Part shown: in pieces, positions 53,047 through 62,000 of the stretch
How positions within the stretch are numbered: the first letter of the stretch is position 1
Layout of the letters: each line of letters opens with the position of its first letter
Assembly (NCBI RefSeq): GCF_000003815.2
Contig: NC_049979.1
Span: 22,859,521-22,921,520, forward strand
Direction: 5' to 3'
DNA from: Branchiostoma floridae
Taxonomy: Eukaryota > Chordata > Leptocardii > Amphioxiformes > Branchiostomatidae
DNA: 62,000 bases
Translations under genes and position numbers: made by a program
Notes under the pieces: model-generated
Told to the model about the DNA's origin: nothing
What the model saw: only the letters and a program-made list of their open reading frames with translations
The model's database searches: none

Positions 53047-54407
53047 GTTAGTACGATTTTCCGGAATGTTTGTTTTTTCGTACACCTGGGTTTTGAAAGA
53101 TGTATTAAGTACTTGATGTATGGGCCAACCGCGGACACGGACGAAACAATGCGGTATTACCTGGCAGGACAGGTTTAAGTGGTAGCCTCCGCAAAAACGT
53201 TGACACAACACTTTGTTTTCCTAGTATAGGCAGGCGGGTCGAAGTTGTATCTCCCTGCAGGAAGGAAAAGACAACATTTTTATTCCTGGACGAGCGGGTT
53301 GAAGTTGTATGACCTTGTATCTCCCCGCAGAAACGGAAAAATGACATTGTATTTCCTGGACGGGCGGGTTGAAGTTGTATCTCCCCATAGAAGCGAAAAA
53401 ATACACTTTGTTTTCCTGGACAGGCGGGTTGTAGTTATATCTCCCCGCAGACACGAAAAAACGGCATTTTGTTTCCCAGGACGGGCGGGTTGAAGTTGTA
53501 TCTCCCCACAGACAGGAAAAAACGACACTTTGTTTGCTAGGATGGGCGAGTTCAAGTTACATCACCCCACAGAACCGGAAAAACAACATTTTTTCTGAAC
53601 GGGCGGGTTGACGTTGTATCCCCGCAGAAACGGAGGAAACGAGTTTGTTTCCTTTAATAGCTGATCGGATTTGAAGTTGGTAACTATGACGGACATGAAA
53701 GACATGAGTTGTTCCCGGCGTATGAGAAAGGACCTATGCATGGCTTGACACGAAACGAATGAAACACGTATTAGTTATCCCCCAGTCGATTTTATAAGTG
53801 CGAACATATTCGCTGACTTGGTACATAGTGCGACCTAGGTTGAACACTTCACCCACAAATACAACACAGGAAAGTTTGGCTTCCCCCACCAGCACCAACA
53901 AAACGACGTCGTTTCTCCCCGCTAGCGAGAAAACCATTAGTTTCTCTGTTTTTTTCCGTCCAAAAATTAACCTGCCCCCGTTCGGTTTCCCCCACCTCTT
54001 GATTAGCTTGTGCAGATTTCTAAGCACAGGTTAAAAGAGAGTGTATTCAGTGTATTCTCGCCTTTTCCAAATCCAAAAGTTTTTAGCTTCGCCCCAGGTG
54101 GCTTTATTTTCTAATCGTGAGAAGACAGTTATCGCACCGGGCTTCTAATTACATCCAGGCCTACCGAGAGACAACCCGGGGTGTCAGCAACGTGCTCTCA
54201 CAGCATGAAACAAGTCTTCATTATTCCCTGATCGATCATAACATTCCACCACGTCACAGTCGAGTGCCGACAAAGGCTCCCTACCGTCCCGGGTTTGGTA
54301 ACATGTGTCAGCCAGAACCGCCAGGCCCAAATGATTGCGGCAGCGAGCGGAAAATTGGAGCAGTTGAAAATAAACCTGACGTTGGTTTCATTTAATTTTC
54401 TCTTTAG
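53047..54407 (+). other. Predicted intron of the two-exon gene
   Basis: The intron runs from GTTAGT to TTTAATTTTCTCTTTAG and is 1361 bp long. It separates two phase-0 exon ends. It contains a 62-bp minisatellite in its first third. Small open frames inside it follow that repeat and are not exons. Confidence 0.5.
53172..53650. repeat. Minisatellite, about 62-bp units, 7 copies, inside the intron
   Basis: Each unit contains GACGGGCGGGTTGAAGTTGT, ATCTCCCCGCAGAAACGGAA and AACGACATTTTGTTTCCTGG with substitutions. Unit lengths vary by a few bases and one unit carries a short insertion (GACCTTGTAT near 53309). The minus-strand frames across it are repeat-driven. Confidence 0.85.
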
Positions 54408-54605
54408 GAGATGCGAGAGCTGGACAAGGCGAAGGAGGCGTGTCTGGACCCCCTCGTTCACCGCTACCCCGCAAAACTCCACGGGCCACTGCTGCGCCTG
54501 CAGGAGAAAGCCATCCGGGTCGGGGCCAAAAGGAGCGTGGTTGAGCGCTATAAGAACTTAGCGAATTTCGTCCTCGAAAACCCCTCGAAGACAAACATGT
54601 GGTAG
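54408..54605 (+). CDS. Exon 2 of the unidentified GC-rich two-exon gene
   Basis: The acceptor TTTAG|GAG at 54407 opens a phase-0 frame reading EMRELDKAKEACLDPLVHRY, PAKLHGPLLRLQEKAIRVGA and KRSVVERYKNLANFVLENPS, ending at a TAG at 54603-54605. It is GC-rich like exon 1 and joins its second frame without a break in phase. The segment is predicted helical and basic. I do not recognise the family. A transposon-borne protein remains possible. Confidence 0.45.
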   Translation, partial: EMRELDKAKEACLDPLVHRYPAKLHGPLLRLQEKAIRVGAKRSVVERYKNLANFVLENPSKTNMW

Positions 54606-56265
54606 CTGGTGGCCGTAGGGGCAGTCAGACTAGTTCACAAGGTCTTTCTACTTCTGGCGGTTTTCGGCCAGATGTGCAGTTAAACGTAAATATGGGCCGT
54701 TCTAAAAAGTAACCGAACAGTTTGGACGTACGATGTTTTATATAAAAAAATGTATTCGCAATTAATTCATGGGGATGTTGTAGTTTTGCAGATTTTTATG
54801 AACAGTTAGGGACTACTGGATCATTTATTCTAGCAACTGGACGTAAAGAAACGCTGTATCAATATTCATACCACTAGGGATTGACAGTTGCTTTAATTAG
54901 ATTCATCCGGTGACATTGGCCTTGACACTACAGCCTGCAAAGATTCAGGAAAAAAATCTGGAAATGACGTAGCACTACAGTAGAAAACAATTTTGAACAT
55001 AAAGAAAATTACTCTTTCAACAGAAACATTGCTGCCGTTGTTTTCCCTCGGTAGTATGATCGTTAAGGTTGCAGGTGAGCAAAAGCTCCAAAGATTTGTT
55101 ATAGGCTAACATACGATTCGTTCTATATAGGAAAATGATTACAGAGATATCAAACATTTTCCCGATAAGGCCAACGTTACATAATTCCACAAAGGGGCCC
55201 GGTCGGGGACCTTTGGTGAACGAAAAGTACGATAGGAAAGACAGAAAAAAACCCAAAACGGACCAAAAATGATTCAAAAGCATGCCTTGTGCATATTTAT
55301 TGGCACAAACTTTTTTTGTTTCTTTAAACAGCCCGACCGGGCCCAGGTAGGAAATGTCACGAGTGGCGTACCATCACTGTTCCACTTAACTGTTCCTAGT
55401 CCGTTACAGGCTCAAATGCGTGTTTTTGGCCTTTCTGTTTACTGGTTATGACGTTCCAAACGGGAAAATGGCACGCGTCCGTTGCGTCGATACACTTCTG
55501 TTGATACGTTATAAAAATCGCGGTTCGGAAATCCCTCATTAACCATCAGTAAATGCATGACGTATCTGTGTTTAATCTTACAAATCTTTACTTAATTTTC
55601 AGAATGTAAGTTGGATCGACGTGGGAATTATTGGTCGATGCTACATATATGGTCCAGTCAGATATTCTATTCCTAAAATAGGCTAGCTACCTAGTAACAT
55701 CAACATCTGGTCCGAATGAACTATACGGCATCTATCTTATCTGATTCAGCCTCTTCTTCAAGTGACCGACAAAATTAACATGCTGTGGCCTTAGCGGGTA
55801 GCTTGTCCACCGAGCAGTTTAATAGCGGTGAGCGTACGTGACTTATTTCATTCTGTCTTATTACAGGCTAGTGATGATATAGCCGTTGTATACAGGATGC
55901 TTTTCCAATCACCTTTACCTCCCTTCCACACGTAGAAGTTGGATATCTCTTGCAAATGCAGCCGTTTTACTTGTTTGATGGACGAAATATTCTGTATACT
56001 GGTTTACGCCACCCGACGTAACAGTGCACTGCATATTACACCCGATAGCCGTCGTTTGCGGCTTTTAGGCCGACATGTATATTGATATTTTGATGTGCCT
56101 TCGTTCGTGCGAAGCCAAGCCGAGAAAGGATATGTTGTGTCATTATTTCTTATTCACGGCGGTACATTTTATTTCTGTAACTTCTTTAATGTTTCAAAAC
56201 TCGGGCTACACCAAAAGGTAAATGATAATGCACTTTTGTGCCCTTTGGTTATAAGAGAAATAGAC
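54606..56265. other. Stretch without recognised genes
   Basis: Mixed composition with short frames only. No repeats shared with other parts of the window were found. The first part would be 3' flank of the two-exon gene. A canonical AATAAA is not obvious close to its stop. Confidence 0.4.
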
Positions 56266-56269
56266 CTCA

Positions 56270-56610
56270 TCGGTCAAAGTAACGACACGTTAGCATCCCG
56301 AGTATTGTGGTCTGTCTACACAAGCGTTATCGCCGGTGCAATGAGACGAGTGGGAAAAGTGTTCGCCATGCATTCGGTACGTCGTAAGTTCGATCCCCGG
56401 CCGAATATGGTATGACGTGTTAAATGGTCGTGCTAATTTCTCAGCTTAGCACTCAGCATTCGGGAAAGAGTATGAAATTTGAACACACACCACAACCAGT
56501 GTCCTGGCCCCCTGCTGTAGTAATTGCAGTCGTTTGCCCAGGGTTACTGCAAGAACATGGGCGCCGCCCTATGCACCATGGAGCGGGAAGGACTTTGACT
56601 TGACATGACA
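56270..56610 (+). mobile_element. tRNA-derived SINE
   Basis: The head has a degenerate A box (GAGACGAGTGGGAAAAGTG), then TTCGCCATGCATTCGGTACG and TCGTAAGTTCGATCCCCGG with a good B box at about 56387-56397. This CATTCGGTA.GTCG..GTTCGA.CCCCGGCCG head is widespread in invertebrate tRNA SINEs. The body holds CTCAGCTTAGCACTCAGCAT and GGGCGCCGCCCTATGCACCA, and the end is GAAGGACTTTGACTTGACATG. Such elements are copied by the reverse transcriptase of a partner LINE. Confidence 0.65.
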
Positions 56611-56614
56611 ATAT

Positions 56615-57395
56615 AAGCGTTGTAATTCAATATGTATCACTTTTGCTATAAATTATATCTGAATTACTTTGATGCCTTACATCACTTCCGACTGCCTGTA
56701 ACTAACAGAAAACAACACTTTACCGATCCAGACATACAAAAGTTGCTAAGTTAGTATCACTATTGCAAAAAATTCTTCATATCAATCCTCTCTCACAATC
56801 TGTCCCCACAGGTGAACGCCGGCATAACAACCCCCAGGTTACAGGAAGAATCGACTGACAAGTACACCCCTTTGTCGCGATGGTTTGGGAACCAAATGAA
56901 CATCACAGCAATATGAAAAAAGGGAAGAATCAAGAGTCACACAACCATACAAAATGATATAACAGAAAGATATGAAATAAAAACCTTCAAACGAAACAAA
57001 ACAATCCTCATACATACACGACATCATTACGCCGAATGGTCAAGCCAAAAATATGACTGACCCACTTTTCTCCCCTAACGATACATAATATCGGGTAATT
57101 TGTTAAAAAATGTAATGTGCTGTATACTTGATGGTGAAACGAGTATCTAACACATGAATTCCTGGTTTATAACATCGGTCACGTCATCGTATTATACGCC
57201 ATACGCAAAGCAGACTAAAGGTCACACACAAAAACAAATTCCCTAGGGAATACCCGTAGAAAAATTCCTCGCATGCCTGCGGAATTCCTAGAATTCCTGT
57301 CAAACGGTCGCACACTATAAACATTAGGCTCGCCCCTGAGGCGTCGCCAAAAAAGACAAAAGGTATGGCCATTAGCTGCTGTCGGCCGCGGGGGC
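56615..57395. other. Spacer, including the repeat shared with 45570-45720
   Basis: Apart from the GGCTCGCCCCTGAGGCGTCG block at about 57327-57350 I see nothing annotatable. Minus-strand frames are short. Confidence 0.45.
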
Positions 57396-57399
57396 GAGC

Positions 57400-58150
57400 C
57401 GTCTTCATTCAAGCTACTTGGAGTAATGATCAGCAATGATCTTACATGGGGCACCCATATTGAATACATGCAATCAAAGGCTCAAACGCGTATACATTAC
57501 CTGCGTGTAGTGAGACGAGCTGGGTTTACCTTCAGATGTTCTCTTGCAAATTTACATATCTTTCATCCTCCCGGCGTTAGAGTATGGCTCCCCTGTCTGG
57601 GGAGGTCTCCCGCGAGGTTTGTCAGATGATTTGGAAAAAGTTCAAAAGACATGCCTCAAGATATGTGGCTTACCCTGTAACCAACTGTCAACCCTTGAGT
57701 CAAGGCGAAGGGAGGCGTCTCTACCCGAGTTGAAAAGGATTCTGAAAGATCCCTCGCACCCCTGCCACGCCTTCCTTCAACCAAATGAGGAACCTCGATA
57801 TGAACTGAGACGTAGAAAGCCGTATAAATTGCCAGTCAGCCGTACTGAGAGACATAGGAACTCGTCCCATGTCACTATGTGCAATGTTGTCTGTTCCCAT
57901 GTGCAATATCGTCCGCAAGGTGTATGTATACATGTACTCAGGTGTTTTGTAATTGGTATTGACATCGTTAAGAGATTTTAACTAATTGATACACGAAATG
58001 TTTTTTTTAGATTATCCTGACTTTAATTGCCATTGTGTTAGAATCATGAATATGCTATCATTAATATGTAATGTTTTCCTTGTACAATCGATACAATTCA
58101 GTCTGATTGACTGCCAAGTTGATTAAATAAAGTTTGATTTGATTTGATTT
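57400..58150 (+). pseudogene. L2-like LINE, RT C-terminus and 3' tail
   Basis: The frame from about 57400 reads FKLLGVMISNDLTWGTHIEY, RIHYLRVVRRAGFTF and then, after a frameshift near 57545, FILPALEYGSPVWGG, DDLEKVQKTCLKICGLP and RILKDPSHPCHAFLQ ending with KLPVSRTERHRNSSH. This is the post-RT region of an L2/CR1-like element (LLGV.I..DL.W..H, LEY..PVW, L..VQ+..LK). The 3' end has AATAAAGTTTGATTTGATTT, a GATTT microsatellite tail typical of such LINEs. The copy is strongly 5'-truncated with one clear frameshift. Confidence 0.85.
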
Positions 58151-58239
58151 GTTTCAAAGGGAGTCAAACGGCACCTACGGTGGGCTTTATACTAAAAATT
58201 TATATTACGCCATCGTGGATCTGCCTCGAGATTAGCCAG

Positions 58240-59366
58240 TATTTGATTAATTGTATCTCAGCATTGATCGAAATGGGAAAGGTTCCTAACTCACCACGGA
58301 TGCCGTCATTTGAAGATTTCGCACGAACTCCGAGTAAAAACTTTTGGAAACTCAATGGTGTAAAATTCTGGGAAACTAGTATGTGGAGGAAGTCGTATAT
58401 TTTCAATTGCTAAGTTGTAATTTTCTAATTTCATTCCAGATGTAAGTCTCAATAATCAATCCTTGTCTGATCTTTTCTTAAAATGGATGACGTAAGTATG
58501 AGTGAGGTCCGATCCGAAGGCACACTCTTTCTAACAGTTGCAGGGAGACCTCCCTCTAAATGGAATTTTTTTTAAAGGAGGAGAAAACAGTTTTTGGTAA
58601 ATATTCTGGAGTTTGTTTTGATGCAATAATTTTGATTGCTTTAGACGTTTGGTCAAAGGCTCGCTCTCATTGAAATATCGAAAATGCTGTCGCCTGATAT
58701 TGAGCAAATTATAGACAGCATGACTGGTCCCTTTTTTCCACAACCTCTGAAATATTTTACAAAAAATGCACCACAACATTCATATTGGTTCATGGCTTTG
58801 AAGGTTATTATAGCCTCGGTGGGATTTCAACCACTAAAAAATGGTTGTCGCCTGAGAAGATTACGATGGTCGCCACGGTTATATTATCCATGTATAAGAC
58901 TAGAAATGACGCTTTACAGTTTTTCTGGTTTTCTAAAGAAACAAAAGAAGGGACATTGACTGCCATTTGTATCCCACCTTGCTTACAAAATGTTGTACAG
59001 AAAATTAAATGACTGTAACAAACGTTTCCATTGTTTGATGATTTCTAAGCATTCTGTCTGACCCGGTGCAAAAATGCTGCCCACTTTTTAGATGTCCCTA
59101 GGGACGTGAAATTATACCTAAATGATGTAGACAATAATGTTAATCCTTTTGAAGATAAAGGGTTAATATTTACTGTTGTAACAGACGCTACCGGTAACGT
59201 TTGTTACCTGCCCTGTAATGCATTACAAATGGGGGCGAAAATATTAAGTTGCCATTTTTTGGCTATGGTTAAAAGAGGAATTTTCCTAAGCAACCAGGTA
59301 GTTTTCAGTGAAAATAAAGCTGATTTATTTTTCGACCCAAAAATGCCATTTTCGACATTTCAATGA
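58240..59366 (+). pseudogene. AT-rich coding-like block, unidentified
   Basis: Consecutive plus-strand pieces look protein-coding in spite of frame changes: RMPSFEDFARTPSKNFWKLN (about 58303), GTLFLTVAGRPPSKWNFF (about 58522), LSPDIEQIIDSMTGPFFPQP (58687), YWFMALKVIIASVGFQPLK (58785), WLSPEKITMVATVILSMYKT (about 58840) with RNDALQFFWFSKETKEGT, and VKLYLNDVDNNVNPFEDKGL (59107) with ATGNVCYLPCNALQMGAKIL. Junctions between frames coincide with overlaps of a few codons, as after small indels. I recognise no family. It could be a transposon, an integrated viral relic or a dead host gene. Confidence 0.35.
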
Positions 59367-59369
59367 GAA

Positions 59370-60562
59370 CGAGTGCAAAGCATGTCAGTTCGGCTCCGTA
59401 CAGTGAGATAGGCAGTACAAATATGACCGAAAGCTAGCTACGATTTATGGCTGAACCTGTTACGGCCAATCATCTCACCGCTCATGTAATGATAATTATT
59501 TGCGTTTGAGGAACTAACTTCGTTACCGTGACGAATTAGCATATAATTGAGTTTCTGCAGTAACGCAGGTGTATCACAGGTGTATGGTAAGTACTTATAG
59601 TGCTACAGAAGTAGTCTGTTCATTCGACGCTTGGCACGACACCCAGGAAGCAACAAGGATTTTCTACTTCTCACATCAAGATGGAGGCACGGGCGGTCAA
59701 CCAGGCCATTGAAGTTTACAACCGCTCTTTTCTGTTCGCCATGTCTAAACTGAACTGACGAAAGAACACAAAGAGACAGTTCTGGACTCCTAGAATGAAG
59801 GTGAGGAATTTCGTTCCGATAGAAAGGTTTTCTAATGACTGATAAATCAGACGCCGGCTGGCTAACCGTTTTAGAATAGTTTCGGAAGGAGGTAGCGGAT
59901 AACATTGCAATCATATGCGTATGTTCAACAATTCTACTTGCATTGGAGCTAAGAGAGGCAAGAAATATTGAATGGAAGGATAAGGAAGCCGCTAACCAGG
60001 CAATTGATTTATCCAGCTATTTCTTTTCAGGTACTTGGTATCGCTCTTCTTCAAGCAACAAGAATCCCGGATTATGAATTGCTTACAGAGGAGAAAAAAT
60101 GAGGATAACTTCCCACAAAATAAGTACTTACAGAAGCGTGTGCATCTATTGCATTCAAGCAAGAGAGTTTGATTTGATTTTTGTTTCGAATTCCACAGGC
60201 TGGGGCTTCGGAATGCATCCAGGTTTGCATGATAATGCCAGTGCTGTAAATAACCGTGTTTTTGTTTCCACTGCAGTTTTTGATCTTGGAAGCTTGGACA
60301 CATTTAAGAAGTTTCAAAGTGTCCTCCTTTTGTATGCAATCCCTTTTCTATAGCTAGCTACGCATCCATCAGGTAAATAAGACTTTTTCTTGTTTTATGG
60401 TACGCACATTAATTTGTGCTCTAACGTATGTCCCAGTGTCTGGACTTGAGCAGCAAAAGAATTTGGGAAAACGTAAGCAGGGCACGTTTGCTCAGGTAAT
60501 TTCTAAATTGATTCTTATCCAGGTAAATGTGTAATAACATACGTATACTATATTATGTTGGC
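59370..60562. other. Stretch without recognised genes
   Basis: A plus-strand frame at 60099-60353 (84 codons, GWGFGMHPGLHDNASAVNNR) is compact but matches nothing that I know. Two similar phrases, AACCAGGC(C/A)ATTGA, occur at 59699 and 59995. No gene is called. Confidence 0.35.
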
Positions 60563-60662
60563 NNNNNNNNNNNNNNNNNNNNNNNNNNNNNNNNNNNNNN
60601 NNNNNNNNNNNNNNNNNNNNNNNNNNNNNNNNNNNNNNNNNNNNNNNNNNNNNNNNNNNNNN
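60563..60662. other. Assembly gap, 100 N
   Basis: Exactly 100 N, the conventional length for a gap of unknown size. Confidence 1.
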
Positions 60663-61670
60663 TAGATTGGTTTTAGCTGTAGAAAGAGACGTACACGATA
60701 CCTGTTATACACGTGGCTATTATCGAAGATCAGGTAGGTTTGAATGCCTGGTTGGTTTTAGGATTATGATGAGATAGATGTATTCTGTGATGTAATCACG
60801 TTAATTATGGTACTGTAAAGTGCTAGACTACATAGCTATGAGAAAAATTTCTTTATGAGCATTTTATGTTCAATGAATTGTTTTCCAGTTTCGGAAGATG
60901 CGCGTTTGGTGTATTCCTATGTGACTTCGGAATGTCATGGTGGTGATTTTGTGATTTAGGAAGTTATGTTCAATGTACTTGGAATGACACAGATTGTACA
61001 GAGTGCTACTGGGAGAGAACTAAAAGAGATATTTTGTGTTCAGTGGTTTGATAAAAGGAAATAACCGGATAATGTGTGATATGGCATTGTGAATATAATG
61101 CCGCTGTGAGAATTGTGATGACTGACAGTGTGAAGAGACACACGATTTTGCTTTGAGTTTTTTCAAGGATAAAAACATTAGTTATTGATTTGACTTGGAT
61201 ACCAAGGTCAGTGAGGGAAAAGCAGTTCATTTGAGCAATTTTGCTGATGAGGATGAGCATGAAATCGATCTACCTGAATTAATTTTTTGGATAGAAAGTT
61301 AAGTCTTCACCAAGTTGTCAGATTTGCTTTTCACTTGAACAGAAAGGGGAAAATTGGGTTAACTCCAGAGTTTTTTCTCCTTGTTTACTAGAAGATTCAT
61401 GGTATTTAGACTTGGCTGGACAAAACTATGACTGAATTCTGCTGGTCAGATTGATTTCAAGTTATTAAGTGTTTGGGAAAGGTTGTAAGTACAGGATTGA
61501 CGCTATTACTGTACCGATGTGAATGTAAAGCGTTATTTAATGATGATGTACAAGTGACATTTTTGTACATATGTTGATTTAAGAATATCGTGGAACCTCT
61601 TTAGAAACGGCACAATTTGGTGATAGAATGATTGCCTTTACGCATTTCTGCTGATAAGTTTAACGGAGAG
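60663..61670. other. AT/GT-rich spacer without genes
   Basis: No coding frame or shared repeat is apparent. Many stop codons lie on both strands. Confidence 0.45.
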
Positions 61671-61675
61671 ATAAT

Positions 61676-61700
61676 GTTGTTGTTGTTGTTGTTGTTGTTT
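61676..61700. repeat. TTG microsatellite
   Basis: Seven to eight TTG units. The minus strand reads this as a poly-Asn run, which is an artefact. Confidence 0.95.
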
Positions 61701-61709
61701 TTAAAAATG

Positions 61710-62000
61710 TTTTCCAGTGACAATTCACGGTGATGGGTGACGTAATTGAACACAAGTTGGTTGCAGTGTTCTTCAGTGAGAATAATTGGACATACGTTGA
61801 TGGAACAGTTCTTCAGTGAAAAGACTGGTGTACGTCTGGAGTAATGACACACAAGTTTGTTGAGGTGTTTTTCAGTGAGAAGACTTTGTGATGTATGTCT
61901 GACGTAATGATACGCAAGTTCGTTATGGTGTTTTACGGTGAGAACACATCGTGATGTATGTCTAGCTCATTGAAATGTTCTTCAATGAGAAGAAATTGAC
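61710..62000. repeat. Minisatellite of about 64 bp running off the right edge
   Basis: Units contain TTCAGTGAGAAGACT, TGATGTATGTCTGACGTAAT and ACACAAGTTTGTTG.GGTGTT. Starts are recognised near 61716, 61773, 61814, 61871 and 61936, with gaps and substitutions between units. The array continues beyond the window. Confidence 0.7.

Noticed and set aside
61601-61852. Minus-strand frame with a poly-Asn stretch
   Set aside because: It reads through the TTG microsatellite and the adjoining minisatellite; no independent coding evidence.

Overview
The window reads as gene-poor animal (metazoan) nuclear DNA, most likely from an invertebrate deuterostome such as a lancelet (amphioxus). That assignment is an inference. 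It rests on the mixture of degenerate transposon families (CR1/L2-like LINEs, hAT, piggyBac, ISL2EU-type, mariner, Harbinger-like, Helitron, Ty3-type gag, tRNA-derived SINE), on intron-like GT...AG breaks, on many mini- and microsatellites and on three runs of N that are assembly gaps. Nothing looks prokaryotic: there are no operons, ribosome binding sites, rRNAs or CRISPR arrays. No intact, identifiable host gene was found. The best candidate for a real spliced gene is a GC-rich two-exon model at 52548-54605, and it carries an apparent frame break.

Layout. 0-5 kb: a minus-strand LINE reverse transcriptase tail at the left edge, a LINE endonuclease scrap, the first copies of an abundant interspersed repeat (called the H-family here) and a GC-rich fold-back element with a perfect palindrome of 30-bp arms. 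5-14.5 kb: a graveyard of DNA-transposon protein remnants (piggyBac, DUF6589, a ZNF862-like hAT, Tc1-like, DUF7869, ISL2EU-like DDE, MULE-like) around a CR1-type LINE. 15-27.7 kb: repeated H-family copies, Helitron 3' ends, a Helitron with internal tandem repeats and two more copies of the fold-back element. 28-34 kb: a 47-bp minisatellite that is open in all three frames, a Ty3-type gag fragment and a decayed gene with an Ulp1-like motif. 35-38.5 kb: GATA/TATC microsatellites, a 130-bp satellite and a TTTACC-rich tract. 38.8-43.5 kb: three LINE remnants, one split by a 967-bp Harbinger-like element whose removal restores the reading frame. 43.4-46.6 kb: segmental duplications. 47.9-54.6 kb: a mariner-derived element, a small foldback MITE, short tandem duplications and the two-exon gene. 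56-58.2 kb: a tRNA-derived SINE and an L2-like LINE with a GATTT tail. 58.2-59.4 kb: an AT-rich block that looks coding but was not identified. The right end holds another minisatellite.

How the parts work together: no pathway is visible. The relations are those of mobile elements: nested insertion (Harbinger-like into a LINE), non-autonomous elements that would depend on enzymes encoded elsewhere (mariner-type, Helitron, MITEs, SINE), and local duplication. Family names rest on motifs recalled by eye, with no database search.
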